A DNA stretch of 64,000 nt, from assembly GCA_023450085.1 (NCBI GenBank), contig JAEXHI010000001.1, positions 1-64,000 on the forward strand, read 5' to 3'. This DNA comes from Bacteroidota bacterium. GTDB lineage: Bacteria; Bacteroidota; Bacteroidia; Sphingobacteriales; Sphingobacteriaceae. Every line of letters starts with the position of its first letter. Positions within the stretch are counted from its first letter, which is position 1. Shown piece by piece: positions 1 to 9,398 of the stretch. A program made the position numbers and the translations under genes. Under the pieces are notes generated by a model. The model searched no databases. It saw nothing but the letters and a program-made list of their open reading frames with translations, and was not told where the DNA came from.

Positions 1-245
1 ATCATAAAACGGTAAGTATCCAGATACTTCCGCTCAACGGTGAAATCATTGGTGTTTATTGGCATAACAGGATCAATTTAATTATTATGATTCTGTTACC
101 GAATTATCTGACATTTACAATTCCGACAATAGGAGGAATCTATCTTTAAGTCTTTAAAAAGATTCTTCGCTACCGAAGTGTCGGTACAGGTTATGCTCAG
201 AATGACAGGCGTTTTAAACCGCTCCATCCTTAAAAACAATCCATC
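1..245. repeat. Window-start spacer with a dispersed hairpin repeat
   Basis: No gene can be assigned. One plus frame is open from the edge to a TAA near 155 but gives no recognisable protein, so it may or may not be the end of an upstream gene. Bases 136-165 form an imperfect hairpin (GAATC...GATTC arms), followed by a short TACCGA/TCGGTA hairpin at 171-186. The region up to about 217 ends in a CAGAATGACA-type tail. This resembles the intergenic repeats seen elsewhere in the window (19535-19625, 59120-59212). Confidence 0.4.
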
Positions 246-1226
246 ATGAACGAAATCAAATGGGGAATTATTGGCTGTGGTGATGTCACAGAAGTAAAGA
301 GCGGTCCTGCTTTTAACAAAGTACCAAACTCCAAACTGGTTGCTGTAATGCGTAGAGACGCTGCCAAGGCCGAAGATTATGCAAAAAGGCATGGTGTTCC
401 AAAATGGTATAGCAATGCTCAGGACCTAATTAACGACCCTGAGATAAATGCCATTTATATTGCCACTCCCCCATTGCAGCATGAAGAATATACCATTGCG
501 GCACTTGCTGCTGGCAAGCCTGTTTATGTAGAAAAGCCAATGGCATTAAACAGCCTAGCTGCACAAAATATGGCGCATGCCGCTCATCAATATGACGTAA
601 AATTGGTGGTTGCACATTACCGAAGAGCACAACCTTTGTTCTTGAAAATAAAATCCCTATTAGCCGCAAATACTATTGGTGACGTACGTTTTGTAGACTT
701 GAAAATGCTACAACCCAAAGCCAGTAACATCATTGCCAATAGCGAAGAAAACTGGAGAATAAACCCAGCAATTTCTGGTGGTGGTTTATTCCACGACCTT
801 GCTCCACACCAATTGGATTTAATGCTTTATTATTTTGGAGCCGTTAAACAGTTCAATGGCTTAGCCAATAAAAAAGACCTAACTGAACCTGTAGAGGATT
901 TGGTAACGGGCCATATTTTGTTTGAAAACGGTGTAGTTTTTAATGGCCTTTGGTGCTTTTCTGCTCCCGAAAACGAACAAACAGACACTTGTGAAATCTA
1001 CGGCTCAAAAGGCAAAATCAGTTTCTCTGTATTTGGCCAAACCATCAAAGTGAATCTCAATGGAGAAGAAGAAATCATCCATTTCGAACCTTTAGCCCAT
1101 GTAGAACAACCGATGATTGAACAAGTAGTTGCTTATTTTAGAGGAGAAAGCGAAAATCCTTGCTCAGCCGAAGAAGCCTTGAAAACCATGAAATTAATGG
1201 ACGGCTTTACGGGCAAAAATAACTAG
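246..1226 (+). CDS. Gfo/Idh/MocA family NAD(P)-dependent oxidoreductase
   Basis: A 326-residue cytoplasmic dehydrogenase-like protein, the usual length for the family. The N-terminal Rossmann fold starts with the nucleotide-binding loop IGCGDV (about residues 9-14). The family signature EKPMA is near residue 97, and the C-terminal substrate domain has GGGLFHDLAPHQLD near 177-190, with the expected histidine. Family members oxidise or reduce sugars, inositols or related alcohols; the substrate cannot be read from the sequence. The ATG at 246 is the first in frame and no signal peptide is present. The next gene starts 46 bp downstream on the same strand but encodes an exported protein, so a functional link is not evident. 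Confidence 0.9.
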   Translation: MNEIKWGIIGCGDVTEVKSGPAFNKVPNSKLVAVMRRDAAKAEDYAKRHGVPKWYSNAQDLINDPEINAIYIATPPLQHEEYTIAALAAGKPVYVEKPMALNSLAAQNMAHAAHQYDVKLVVAHYRRAQPLFLKIKSLLAANTIGDVRFVDLKMLQPKASNIIANSEENWRINPAISGGGLFHDLAPHQLDLMLYYFGAVKQFNGLANKKDLTEPVEDLVTGHILFENGVVFNGLWCFSAPENEQTDTCEIYGSKGKISFSVFGQTIKVNLNGEEEIIHFEPLAHVEQPMIEQVVAYFRGESENPCSAEEALKTMKLMDGFTGKNN

Positions 1227-1272
1227 CCTATTTTTAGATGATTTCGTTACCTTTGGTATAAACGGATTATAA

Positions 1273-2529
1273 ATGAAATACAAGCTGCTCTTCTGCCTCT
1301 TTTCTGTATGGTCAATAGCTAGTGTAAAGGCACAGACAGAATACCAAAACCAAACCTTTAAAAGTTACATTAAAACAGTAGAATGTTACAACACTAGCAA
1401 AGAACAGTCGCTTCCAGTGATTAACTTAAAAAGCTCAGAAACGCTCACTTTTGGCTTTGATGATTTACGTGGCGGACAAAAAAATTACAGCTACACCATT
1501 GAGCATTGTACTTGGGATTGGAAACCTTCGAGAATGAATCTTTTAGATTACTTAGAAGGTGTACAACAGGATATCCTCTTCAACTATCGTTATTCATTTA
1601 ACACTTTGGTAAAGTTTACGCACTATCAGCTTACTTTCCCTAACGACCAAATGAAGCCCAAAGTTGGTGGTAATTATATCTTAAAAATTTACGAGGACAA
1701 CGACCCAAGCAAAATCGTGATTACCCAACGTTTTTACGTACTTAACAATACCATTAACGTTGGTGCCGAAGTAGTTCCAGCTACCGATGTGGCCGATAGA
1801 AACAGCAAACAGAAGATTAATTTCAGCCTCTTCTACCAAACACCCATCAACAATCCTTATCAAGAAATTAAAGCCGTGGTAATGCAAAATGCCATTCCGC
1901 AAACGGCCATTGTCAATACTAAACCTTCCTTTGTAAAACCAGGCACATTGGTTTATAACGACATTAACACCAACCAATTTTGGGCTGGAAATGAGTTCAG
2001 AAAGTTTGACACCCGCAGCTTTAGATACAAGGCAGAGCACGTTGCTGATATCTACAGGGACAGTACTCAAAACGTAATCTTATCCATCGACCTACCCAAC
2101 AACAGCAACCGATATAGCAACCAATTTGATGAAAATGGCAATTTCTTCATTAGAAATAACGATGGAAGAGATAATGTAACGGATAGCGACTATGCCTACA
2201 TCTTGTTTACCTTGGCCGCACCACTTCCTACACCAAAAGGAAATGCATATGTATTTGGAAGGTTCAACAATTACGCCCTTACTGACGACAACAAATTGAC
2301 TTTCGAATCATCAAGAAGAAGGTTTTATGGCAACATTAAATTAAAGCAAGGACTATACGACTTCAAATATGTTTGGGTAGATGAGAACGGGAAGTTCAAC
2401 GACACTGTTTTTGAAGGTTCTTTTTTCGAAACTGAAAACTCTTATCAAGTATTTGCTTATCATAGAAGACCTGGAGCTCGTTACGATGATTTAGTAGGCT
2501 TCGCCAACATCAATAGTTTAAAAAGATAA
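1273..2529 (+). CDS. Type IX secretion system plug protein (DUF5103 family)
   Basis: A 418-residue exported protein with a Sec signal peptide ending around SVKAQ (about residue 21). It matches by recognition the DUF5103 family, long annotated as hypothetical. One member was identified as the periplasmic Plug that closes the SprA translocon of the T9SS in Flavobacterium johnsoniae (established for that protein, inferred here). Typical features are the WDWKPS stretch near residue 77 and a C-terminal beta-rich E-set-like part with FGRFNNY near 329. It stands alone; no other T9SS core gene is in the window. A strong terminator follows at 2613-2662. Confidence 0.85.
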   Translation: MKYKLLFCLFSVWSIASVKAQTEYQNQTFKSYIKTVECYNTSKEQSLPVINLKSSETLTFGFDDLRGGQKNYSYTIEHCTWDWKPSRMNLLDYLEGVQQDILFNYRYSFNTLVKFTHYQLTFPNDQMKPKVGGNYILKIYEDNDPSKIVITQRFYVLNNTINVGAEVVPATDVADRNSKQKINFSLFYQTPINNPYQEIKAVVMQNAIPQTAIVNTKPSFVKPGTLVYNDINTNQFWAGNEFRKFDTRSFRYKAEHVADIYRDSTQNVILSIDLPNNSNRYSNQFDENGNFFIRNNDGRDNVTDSDYAYILFTLAAPLPTPKGNAYVFGRFNNYALTDDNKLTFESSRRRFYGNIKLKQGLYDFKYVWVDENGKFNDTVFEGSFFETENSYQVFAYHRRPGARYDDLVGFANINSLKR

Positions 2530-2612
2530 TATTTGTCTAATTAAGACATACCTCATCTTTTCTAGGGAAAGAAATTCCAATTGAAATAATAGATATAGAT
2601 GTTTTAAATCAA

Positions 2613-2662
2613 AAATAAAGAAAGCCGTCTCATGTTAAATCACGAGACGGCTTTCTTTATTT
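2613..2662. terminator. Bidirectional intrinsic terminator
   Basis: A perfect 19-bp inverted repeat (2613-2631 and 2644-2662) with a 12-nt loop. The GC-rich core is GCCGTCTC/GAGACGGC and A/T tracts lie on both outer sides. It sits between the converging T9SS plug gene and susD gene, so it can serve both. Confidence 0.93.
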
Positions 2663-2681
2663 ATCGGATATCAAATCCAGG

Positions 2682-4073
2682 TTATCTATTATAGCCCGGA
2701 TTTGGAGTCAATTTTGGATTTAACTCAATTTCCTTTGCTGGTATAGGATATAGTACAGCTGTACTTTTCCATTTACTACCCTTTAATGCACCTAAAACAG
2801 CATCGGCACGACCAGTACGCACTAAGTCAATCCAACGATGTCCCTCGCAAAACAATTCTAGTCTACGTTCTTTTTCAATGGCCAAAAGGGCGTCACTTTT
2901 TCCCAAAGTTCTTGGCAAGACACCAAGTCCAGCTCTTCCACGGATAGCATTTACATCATCCATAGCCTCACCTGTTCTGTCCAATTGGGCCAATGCTTCG
3001 GCTCTAGTTAAAATCATTTCGCTCAAACGAATCAAAACCTGATCTTCAGCCAAAGCGGTATTGCTAGGAGCGGCTCTTAATTTGTATTTAAACGGATAAT
3101 AAGTAGTGCCTACAGTACCATTAAATGTACCAATCCAATTTGCCTTTCTTAAATCGCCAGCCTCAAACGCATTATACAAGTTTGGGGTTATGTTATAGAT
3201 GGTACGAACAGTAGGCAAATAAAGCGTTCCTGGATAGGTATAATTAACACGTGTTTTTTCAGAACCATCACTACTAATGGCCAAAATGGTCTCTCTGCTC
3301 ACTCTTTGAAAAACTTTGCCAATGTCTTCAAGTGTCAAAGTCCCTTTTAACGGGCCGCTGATTAATTCTGTCGCTGCATCAGCTGCTTTTTGCCATTGTT
3401 TATCATATAAATATGCACGAGCTAAAATTGCGGTAGTGCTTTTTTCATTTACATATAAATTTGATTTGTTAATCCCTTTAAATGAAGCCTTCGCATCAAG
3501 AAGATCGGTAATAATCTGCTTGTAAACCTCTTCTTTAGGTGATCTTGGCAAATTTGTAGATGTTTTCACGTCGCTTGTTAACACAATAGGCACGTCACCA
3601 TATAAACTCACTAGGTTAAGATGCGCTAGGGCTCTAAAAAATTTAGCTGTAGCATAAGCTTCCGCTTTAACCGGTGCCGAAATTTTTGTCGCGCTCTCTA
3701 AAGCGGTCAACATTAAATTAGATTGATATACCGTTTTATAAGGATAAATCCACATATTCCTGTTAGTGGTGTTTATATCTTGGATATTATTATCCAAAAA
3801 CTCATCATAAGCTGTGGTATAATAACTGATTTCATCAGCACTCATTCCTGGAAACAAATGACTATCAGTATCATAATACCCACTACCCACTATAAAGTTG
3901 TAGCTATGTAAACCAGCAATATTAGACCTCACCAAATCATCGGTATCATAAGCTGTACTTGCGTTAAAAGCATTAATTGGCGGGTCAATTTCTAAAAATT
4001 TCTTGCATGAGCTGATCATCACGGTTGATAATCCTGCAGTTAAACAAATGATTTTAAAGTATTTTGATTTCAT
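2682..4073 (-). CDS. SusD/RagB family nutrient-binding outer-membrane lipoprotein
   Basis: 463 residues with a lipoprotein signal peptide; the lipobox cysteine is in ISSCKK at about residue 23. The N-terminal region is SusD-like with TPR-type helices. The C-terminal RagB/SusD signature includes GHRWIDLVRTGRA (about 403-415) and the closing YPIPAKEIELNP...NPGY. SusD proteins cap the SusC channel at the cell surface and bind glycans or other nutrients. It lies 29 bp downstream of the susC homologue and is co-transcribed with it. No glycoside hydrolase, ECF sigma or anti-sigma gene is adjacent, so the ligand cannot be inferred. Confidence 0.95.
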   Translation of the reverse strand: MKSKYFKIICLTAGLSTVMISSCKKFLEIDPPINAFNASTAYDTDDLVRSNIAGLHSYNFIVGSGYYDTDSHLFPGMSADEISYYTTAYDEFLDNNIQDINTTNRNMWIYPYKTVYQSNLMLTALESATKISAPVKAEAYATAKFFRALAHLNLVSLYGDVPIVLTSDVKTSTNLPRSPKEEVYKQIITDLLDAKASFKGINKSNLYVNEKSTTAILARAYLYDKQWQKAADAATELISGPLKGTLTLEDIGKVFQRVSRETILAISSDGSEKTRVNYTYPGTLYLPTVRTIYNITPNLYNAFEAGDLRKANWIGTFNGTVGTTYYPFKYKLRAAPSNTALAEDQVLIRLSEMILTRAEALAQLDRTGEAMDDVNAIRGRAGLGVLPRTLGKSDALLAIEKERRLELFCEGHRWIDLVRTGRADAVLGALKGSKWKSTAVLYPIPAKEIELNPKLTPNPGYNR

Positions 4074-4102
4074 TTTTTTAAAATTTACGTAAACAGATAA
4101 AA

Positions 4103-7100
4103 TTAAATTGAAACATTGACACCAAATGTAATAGTACGCATTGGAGGCGTAGAAGTACCAGGAGTTTCAGGATCAAATCCTTGATAATCTGTGATCGTCC
4201 AAAGGTTTTGCCCTAAAGCGTAAAGCCTAACATTACTCAATTTTAGCTTTCTTGCCAATTCAGTAGGCAAAGTATACGAAAAGGATACGTTTTTCAATCT
4301 GATGAAAGATGCATCGGTAATACCAGCGTCAGACAATCTGTATCTGCTATAAGCTTGGTTAAACGCCCCACTGTTAACGGTTGATAAACGCGGTTTGGTT
4401 GCGATGTCACCTTTATTACGCCAAATACCGTCCAATAGAAAATCAGGCAAATTATAAATAATACCTGGCTGACTTGCATTAGAACTATTAATGTAAGCAT
4501 TTGCATAAGGTCTCTTTGTAAATTGGAAAAAGATATCCAAATCAAAACCTTTATAGCTAAAGGTATTACCTAAACCACCATAAAATCTTGCATCTGAATC
4601 ACCATAACTTCTGTAGTCACCCACTGCAGCAAATGTACCATTACCATCTAAATCCTTCACTAATGGTGTTCCTGTATCTGGATCAATACCAATAAATTCG
4701 TAACGACGATATACGTTGATCGACTTACCAATCTCATAAGTATTTGAATAAGAACTCTTAGCTAAATTAGGGAATGCTAGTAATTTGTTTCTAAAAGTAG
4801 TGATATTGAAATTGGTGCGCCATTTAAATTTACCATCGATATTGGTCGTGGTCGTTTCAAATTCAAATCCTCTGTTTCTAATTTTGGCATCTAAGTTAGC
4901 TACATAAGAAGACCAACCTGTTTGTGATGCAATTGGATAATTCACCAATTGGTTACCAGAAATATTGTTGAAGAAAGCTGTTGTGGTAGTAATTCTGTTA
5001 TTTAAGAAATTCAATTCGAGCGCAACTTCAAATTTTTTATTGGTTTCCCAGCTAAAGTCAGGATTTCCTAATCTATTAGCATATAAACCTGAATTGTAGT
5101 TGTATTGTGCAGAGGTTGATGCAAAGGTTTCCATATATTGGTAGTTACCAATTCCATCATTACCTGTTAAACCATAACTAGCTCTTAATTTAGCTAATGA
5201 AACAAATTTGAAATTATCTTTGATAAAGCTCTCGCTTGAGGCAATCCATGCACCACCTACAGCCCAGAAATTACCAAATTGTCTGGCCGGTCCAAATCTA
5301 GATGAACCATCTCTTCTAAAAGTACCATTCAATATGTATTTGTTTTCAAGGTCGTAAGTTAACCTACCAAAAATTGAATTAAACTTATATTGATTATAGG
5401 TTGTGCTATAAGAAGGAATTGTACCCGCTGCACCCAAGGCATTCATTAAAGCTTCAGAAGAGAAATTTCTACCCTGAACTACTTGCCCGCCAGCAACCGT
5501 TTCCTGAAAAGCTCCACCTAACAATGCCGTTATTTTACCTTTACCAATTACTTTGTTATAATTAAGTTGCGGCTCAATGTTATAGGTGTGTTGATAATCG
5601 TTACCAAAAGTGGCGAAGTTCTTATAATCAAGTCCTTCATTAGGATTTAAATAAGGGTTTTTATATTTCTCCACCCCACGATAATCTAAACGGGTGAAAC
5701 TTCCATCGACTTTTACCTGAAGGTTATCCAAAATTTTATAGCCAATGCTTGCAGAACCAATAAAATTAAAATTAGATAAATCAGCGCTACTATAGTTATA
5801 CCTTAAAGGACTGTGCGTATTAGCCGCGGTACCATAGAAATAAGGCAAACCTGTTGCTTCATCAGTAAGTGGCATATTTGGTGCAAGCCAAGCATAGTTA
5901 AAACCACTTGTACCAATTGAAGCCATTTTGGTTGAACTATAAGCAAATGAAGAATTGAACGTAAACTTGTTATTGTTTGAAGTATGGTTAACATTTAATC
6001 TTGCTGTTCCTCGGCGTTGATTATTTGTTCCCATTAATACTCCATTGTCATCTTTGTAACCAAGATTAAACAAGTACTGTGTATTTTGATTACCTCCTTG
6101 TACGTTAAACTGTGCATCAGTCACTTGAGCAGTTTTACCAAATAACAATTCTTGCAAATCGTTATAACGCTGATCGCCCCATAATAAAACATCATAGGCA
6201 TTGGTCATCGTTAAATTAGTAATCCCATCTGCCGCAAATGCATCTCTACGCATTTGAATGTATTGCTGTGTATTCAACAAGTTCAATTTGTTAACGGCAT
6301 TTTGGATACCTTTATAAAAATCAACGCCAATTTTAGTTGAACCAGCTTTACCTTTTTTAGTCGTAATTAAAACTACGCCATTGGCACCTCTAGATCCATA
6401 AATAGCAGTTGCATCGGCATCCTTAAGTACTTCCATACTTTCAATATCTGCCGAGTTAATATTCATAAAAGGACTATGCGTACCTGTAGCTCCACCATAA
6501 GAAGAAGCATTGATACCCGTTGATGGCATAGGCACACCATCAATAATATAAAGAGGCAATGAAGATGAGGTAATCGTATTAGTACCCCTAATTTGTACGT
6601 TTACATTGGCACCTAAATTACCACTAGCGGTAGTCATATAAACACCTGCAACACGGCCCTGCATACCTAATACTGGGTTACTGATAGGCTGTTGTACCAG
6701 CGCTTCGCCAGAAACCTTTCCCACAGAACCGGTATTCTTCAATCTAGTGGTTGTACCATAACCCACTACAATTACCTCATTCAATTTATTGTCGGATTTA
6801 AGGGTAATCGTAAAGCCTGTAGTTGGCTTCGAAAAAGTCATTTCCTCTTTCAAAAAGCCCACCATAGTAAAGCTAAGTGTTATCGGAAAATTGGTATTAG
6901 CAATAGAAAATTCACCATTACTATTGGTTGTATAAACTTGTTTAGTTTTCACATTTAAAATATTCACACTAGGCAATGGAATATTATCTTGGTCAACAAC
7001 TTTTCCCGACACCTGTTGATTTTGGGCTAGGGAAACAAAAGAAAGTAAATTAAAGAGTAAAATAAATGATAATGAAAGAAGTGATTTGAGCGAATTAAAT

Positions 7101-7147
7101 GTACAGAATCCACCCATCTCCTCTTTGAAAAGAAGTTTGTTCTTCAT
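4103..7147 (-). CDS. SusC/RagA family TonB-linked outer-membrane transporter
   Basis: 1014 residues. An unusually long N-terminal leader (signal segment about 17-42, ending VSLAQ) is followed by a carboxypeptidase-D-like regulatory domain (about 45-115), the plug domain with the SusC signature ESMEVLKDADATAIYGSRG near 237-255, and a 22-strand-type barrel ending in a beta strand. No STN domain is present, so direct anti-sigma signalling is not expected. The protein imports nutrients with the SusD lipoprotein encoded just downstream. ATG at 7147 is used; an internal ATG 10 codons later would give a more ordinary signal peptide and could be the true start. Confidence 0.95.
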   Translation of the reverse strand: MKNKLLFKEEMGGFCTFNSLKSLLSLSFILLFNLLSFVSLAQNQQVSGKVVDQDNIPLPSVNILNVKTKQVYTTNSNGEFSIANTNFPITLSFTMVGFLKEEMTFSKPTTGFTITLKSDNKLNEVIVVGYGTTTRLKNTGSVGKVSGEALVQQPISNPVLGMQGRVAGVYMTTASGNLGANVNVQIRGTNTITSSSLPLYIIDGVPMPSTGINASSYGGATGTHSPFMNINSADIESMEVLKDADATAIYGSRGANGVVLITTKKGKAGSTKIGVDFYKGIQNAVNKLNLLNTQQYIQMRRDAFAADGITNLTMTNAYDVLLWGDQRYNDLQELLFGKTAQVTDAQFNVQGGNQNTQYLFNLGYKDDNGVLMGTNNQRRGTARLNVNHTSNNNKFTFNSSFAYSSTKMASIGTSGFNYAWLAPNMPLTDEATGLPYFYGTAANTHSPLRYNYSSADLSNFNFIGSASIGYKILDNLQVKVDGSFTRLDYRGVEKYKNPYLNPNEGLDYKNFATFGNDYQHTYNIEPQLNYNKVIGKGKITALLGGAFQETVAGGQVVQGRNFSSEALMNALGAAGTIPSYSTTYNQYKFNSIFGRLTYDLENKYILNGTFRRDGSSRFGPARQFGNFWAVGGAWIASSESFIKDNFKFVSLAKLRASYGLTGNDGIGNYQYMETFASTSAQYNYNSGLYANRLGNPDFSWETNKKFEVALELNFLNNRITTTTAFFNNISGNQLVNYPIASQTGWSSYVANLDAKIRNRGFEFETTTTNIDGKFKWRTNFNITTFRNKLLAFPNLAKSSYSNTYEIGKSINVYRRYEFIGIDPDTGTPLVKDLDGNGTFAAVGDYRSYGDSDARFYGGLGNTFSYKGFDLDIFFQFTKRPYANAYINSSNASQPGIIYNLPDFLLDGIWRNKGDIATKPRLSTVNSGAFNQAYSRYRLSDAGITDASFIRLKNVSFSYTLPTELARKLKLSNVRLYALGQNLWTITDYQGFDPETPGTSTPPMRTITFGVNVSI

Positions 7148-7714
7148 AATTTTTAACTAGTTAGTATTTTTTGATTTTAGTTCTAATTGGCTTACATTCA
7201 GATATAGTAAACCTAGTACCAATGCTCTAAGCACCGTACTTATAGCCTATTCAGCTACGGCGGGATAATCATTTGTGTGTTGTGTGGTTTAGGTTTGTTT
7301 GGCCTCTCTATTATTTCAAAAGATTGGCGTTAATCAAATATATAGCTAAGAAATCAAAATCAAATCCACACAAATGCAAAAATTTGGCTACAAAGCAATA
7401 TATAAAACTAAAATTCGAAGACATTATTTAAAAAACAGAACAGTTAAATACAAACACTATATATTTTTTTAAAATATAATTCTGCAATTACACTTTTTCA
7501 CATAATTTAAAAAACCATTAAACACAGTACAAACAACTAAATTCTATATTCAATAATATATTATATAGAAATAATGCTTTAAAATGATAAATCAAACAAA
7601 AAAGCACTGATTTTATTAAACAGAAACACCAAAAAGCATTTAATTTAGATATTTTTAACATTTCGTACGCCAACATCATCTAGCCCATATTTTAATGGCC
7701 AAACAGCGTTAAGG
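7148..7714. other. AT-rich gene-free spacer upstream of susCD
   Basis: 567 bp without a plausible gene. It is strongly A/T-rich from about 7370 to 7660 and must hold the susCD promoter, but I see no unambiguous TAnnTTTG box; TATATCTG on the minus strand near 7185-7192 is one mismatch away. It also separates the susCD operon from the secreted-protein operon on the same strand. Confidence 0.5.
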
Positions 7715-8593
7715 CTATATCCCCGCTCCATTGATTTCTATCTTCTCCGCTCCTTTTGAACGGTCTGTTTGTGTAGAAAAAACAGAGAAATAATTGGCAC
7801 TTGGGCATCTCATATCCGTATAACGGCCATCATGAAAAGGTGTTTCCTGCAACTGCCCATTTACGATGCGATATAAGTAGCTGGCTTTCCACTCACCGCC
7901 CGTTACCTTGGTTCTGGTGGCTTGCACAGGTTTTCCTTCATTAGACACTTGGTCGATGGCGTTCACGCGTTTAAATTCGCCCTTGCCTGCAAAAGTGTAG
8001 CCTCCACAATCAAAATCACGTTCAAATTTCTTTTCAGCCCCTTCCACCGTAAACCTCAGCACACCATTGGCCACAATTTTCACCGACATGGTCACCTCCT
8101 CTCCAGCATACCAATAATATCTAGCCTCTGCGGGAGCATTTTCATAAAGCGCCACTTGACCACTTCCGCTATGGGCTGTTCTCCTTAAAAACGGTCTAAA
8201 AGCCCTTCTATCTGCCGTTACATTTCCATTCTCATCTCTAATCACTTCCCATGTCAACCCGATATCCGTTTCCTGTCCACCCATATTTCCACCCATATAA
8301 ACCGAAGGATTATCCAAAAACTGCGCAGGTTTGGCTGGATTAATTCTTGAGGGGTCAAAAACAGCGGTGGGCAAAACTAACTGCCCACCGATACCTCCCC
8401 ATTCATCAACACTCGACACCAATTTCCGATAATACGCTCCTGCGAAACAACTTTTTGAAGCCGCAGGCTTTACCTCTCCTACATAAAATGAATTAGTTGG
8501 CACAGGTTGCGGTGTTATTGGATTACTCCCACTCTTTTTTGAACAAGAAAGTGAAATCAAACACATGATGAGAGCTAAATAGCGAAATGTCAT
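7715..8593 (-). CDS. Lipoprotein of unknown function
   Basis: 292 residues. The signal peptide ends in a lipobox with cysteine at about residue 17 (LISLSCSKK). No family is recognised. The mature part is beta-rich, with aromatic patches such as YYWYAGEEV near 159-167 and a CGGYTFAGKGEF stretch, suggesting an extracytoplasmic carbohydrate-binding or jelly-roll-like fold (inference). It is the last gene of a three-gene minus-strand operon, 19 bp after the FN3-module protein and downstream of a phosphodiester glycosidase, so a role in the same surface glycan process is plausible. Confidence 0.7.
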   Translation of the reverse strand: MTFRYLALIMCLISLSCSKKSGSNPITPQPVPTNSFYVGEVKPAASKSCFAGAYYRKLVSSVDEWGGIGGQLVLPTAVFDPSRINPAKPAQFLDNPSVYMGGNMGGQETDIGLTWEVIRDENGNVTADRRAFRPFLRRTAHSGSGQVALYENAPAEARYYWYAGEEVTMSVKIVANGVLRFTVEGAEKKFERDFDCGGYTFAGKGEFKRVNAIDQVSNEGKPVQATRTKVTGGEWKASYLYRIVNGQLQETPFHDGRYTDMRCPSANYFSVFSTQTDRSKGAEKIEINGAGI

Positions 8594-8612
8594 GACGAAG
8601 AATTAATCAAAC

Positions 8613-9392
8613 CTAATAGTAAAATTTAAAAGCATTTTTTTCAGTAGCCGAAGTCAGTGCGGCAATAAGCAACTGCGCTGGCACATTTAATGGATATTCA
8701 AATGCATTGCTCCCTTTTTGTATCGAAAGGTTTTTAACCCTCAACAAAACACGTCCATTCACATCAGAAATAGAAAAACTTGCCGCGGTAGCTACAGGCG
8801 AATAAACATTGAGTTTAATAGTTTGGTTAGCAGCATTTGCAACCACTGTGATGTCTGTTTTATTTAAGTTAAATTGTACCGCAACCACAATAGAAGTAGA
8901 AAAAGTACCATCCCTATCTACACTTTTCAATTGATAGTAGTTGGTGCCATTTTCAGGTTTACGGTCTCTGTAGGAATAACTCTGCAAAGAATTAGAATTT
9001 CCATTGGCCCCAATGGTAGCAATACGTTCAAACTTTTTCCCATCGGTTGAGCGCAACACTTCAAAGTGTAAGGCATTACGCTCCATCGAGGTAGCCCAAG
9101 TCACATTTACCGCATCCGCATCTTTTTTAGCATTGAATTTAAATAAAGTGATGGGCAGCACCGTATTTCGTAACGATTGGATAAAAGCCCTATTGGCTAT
9201 CCCATAACCGTCGCCCCAACTCACTTTGTCGTACGTACTGATGGTTACTGGAACGGCATCATCACTTTGTGTGCTCGCCCCCACGTTTCCGCCACTAACA
9301 TCCATTAACAGTTTTAAAGAATCTGCTTTTTGTGCTTTTGCAAGGTTCACCGCAAAAGCCAGTAAAACAATAAAGTATATTTTGAATTTCAT
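8613..9392 (-). CDS. Secreted protein with T9SS-associated FN3-like module
   Basis: 259 residues with a Sec signal peptide (cleavage near AKAQ, residue 21). Residues about 98-175 form the fibronectin-like module often found just before T9SS sorting domains (LPITLFKFNAKKDADAVNVTW..., then YYQLKSVDRDGTFS). The last about 80 residues look like a degenerate type-A C-terminal sorting domain, but the end is KFYY rather than the usual basic KLxV. There is no catalytic domain. It begins 6 bp after the phosphodiester glycosidase gene, suggesting a partner or display module for it. A reading-frame break of a once-fused protein is unlikely, because this ORF has its own signal peptide. Confidence 0.75.
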   Translation of the reverse strand: MKFKIYFIVLLAFAVNLAKAQKADSLKLLMDVSGGNVGASTQSDDAVPVTISTYDKVSWGDGYGIANRAFIQSLRNTVLPITLFKFNAKKDADAVNVTWATSMERNALHFEVLRSTDGKKFERIATIGANGNSNSLQSYSYRDRKPENGTNYYQLKSVDRDGTFSTSIVVAVQFNLNKTDITVVANAANQTIKLNVYSPVATAASFSISDVNGRVLLRVKNLSIQKGSNAFEYPLNVPAQLLIAALTSATEKNAFKFYY

Positions 9393-9398
9393 GATTGT

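Noticed and set aside
1..160. 3' end of an upstream protein gene on the plus strand
   Set aside because: The open frame from the edge gives no recognisable sequence; left as unassigned.
2682..7147. Polysaccharide utilisation locus with known target
   Set aside because: There is a SusCD pair but no glycoside hydrolase, polysaccharide lyase, sulfatase or HTCS/ECF regulator next to it, so no glycan can be named.
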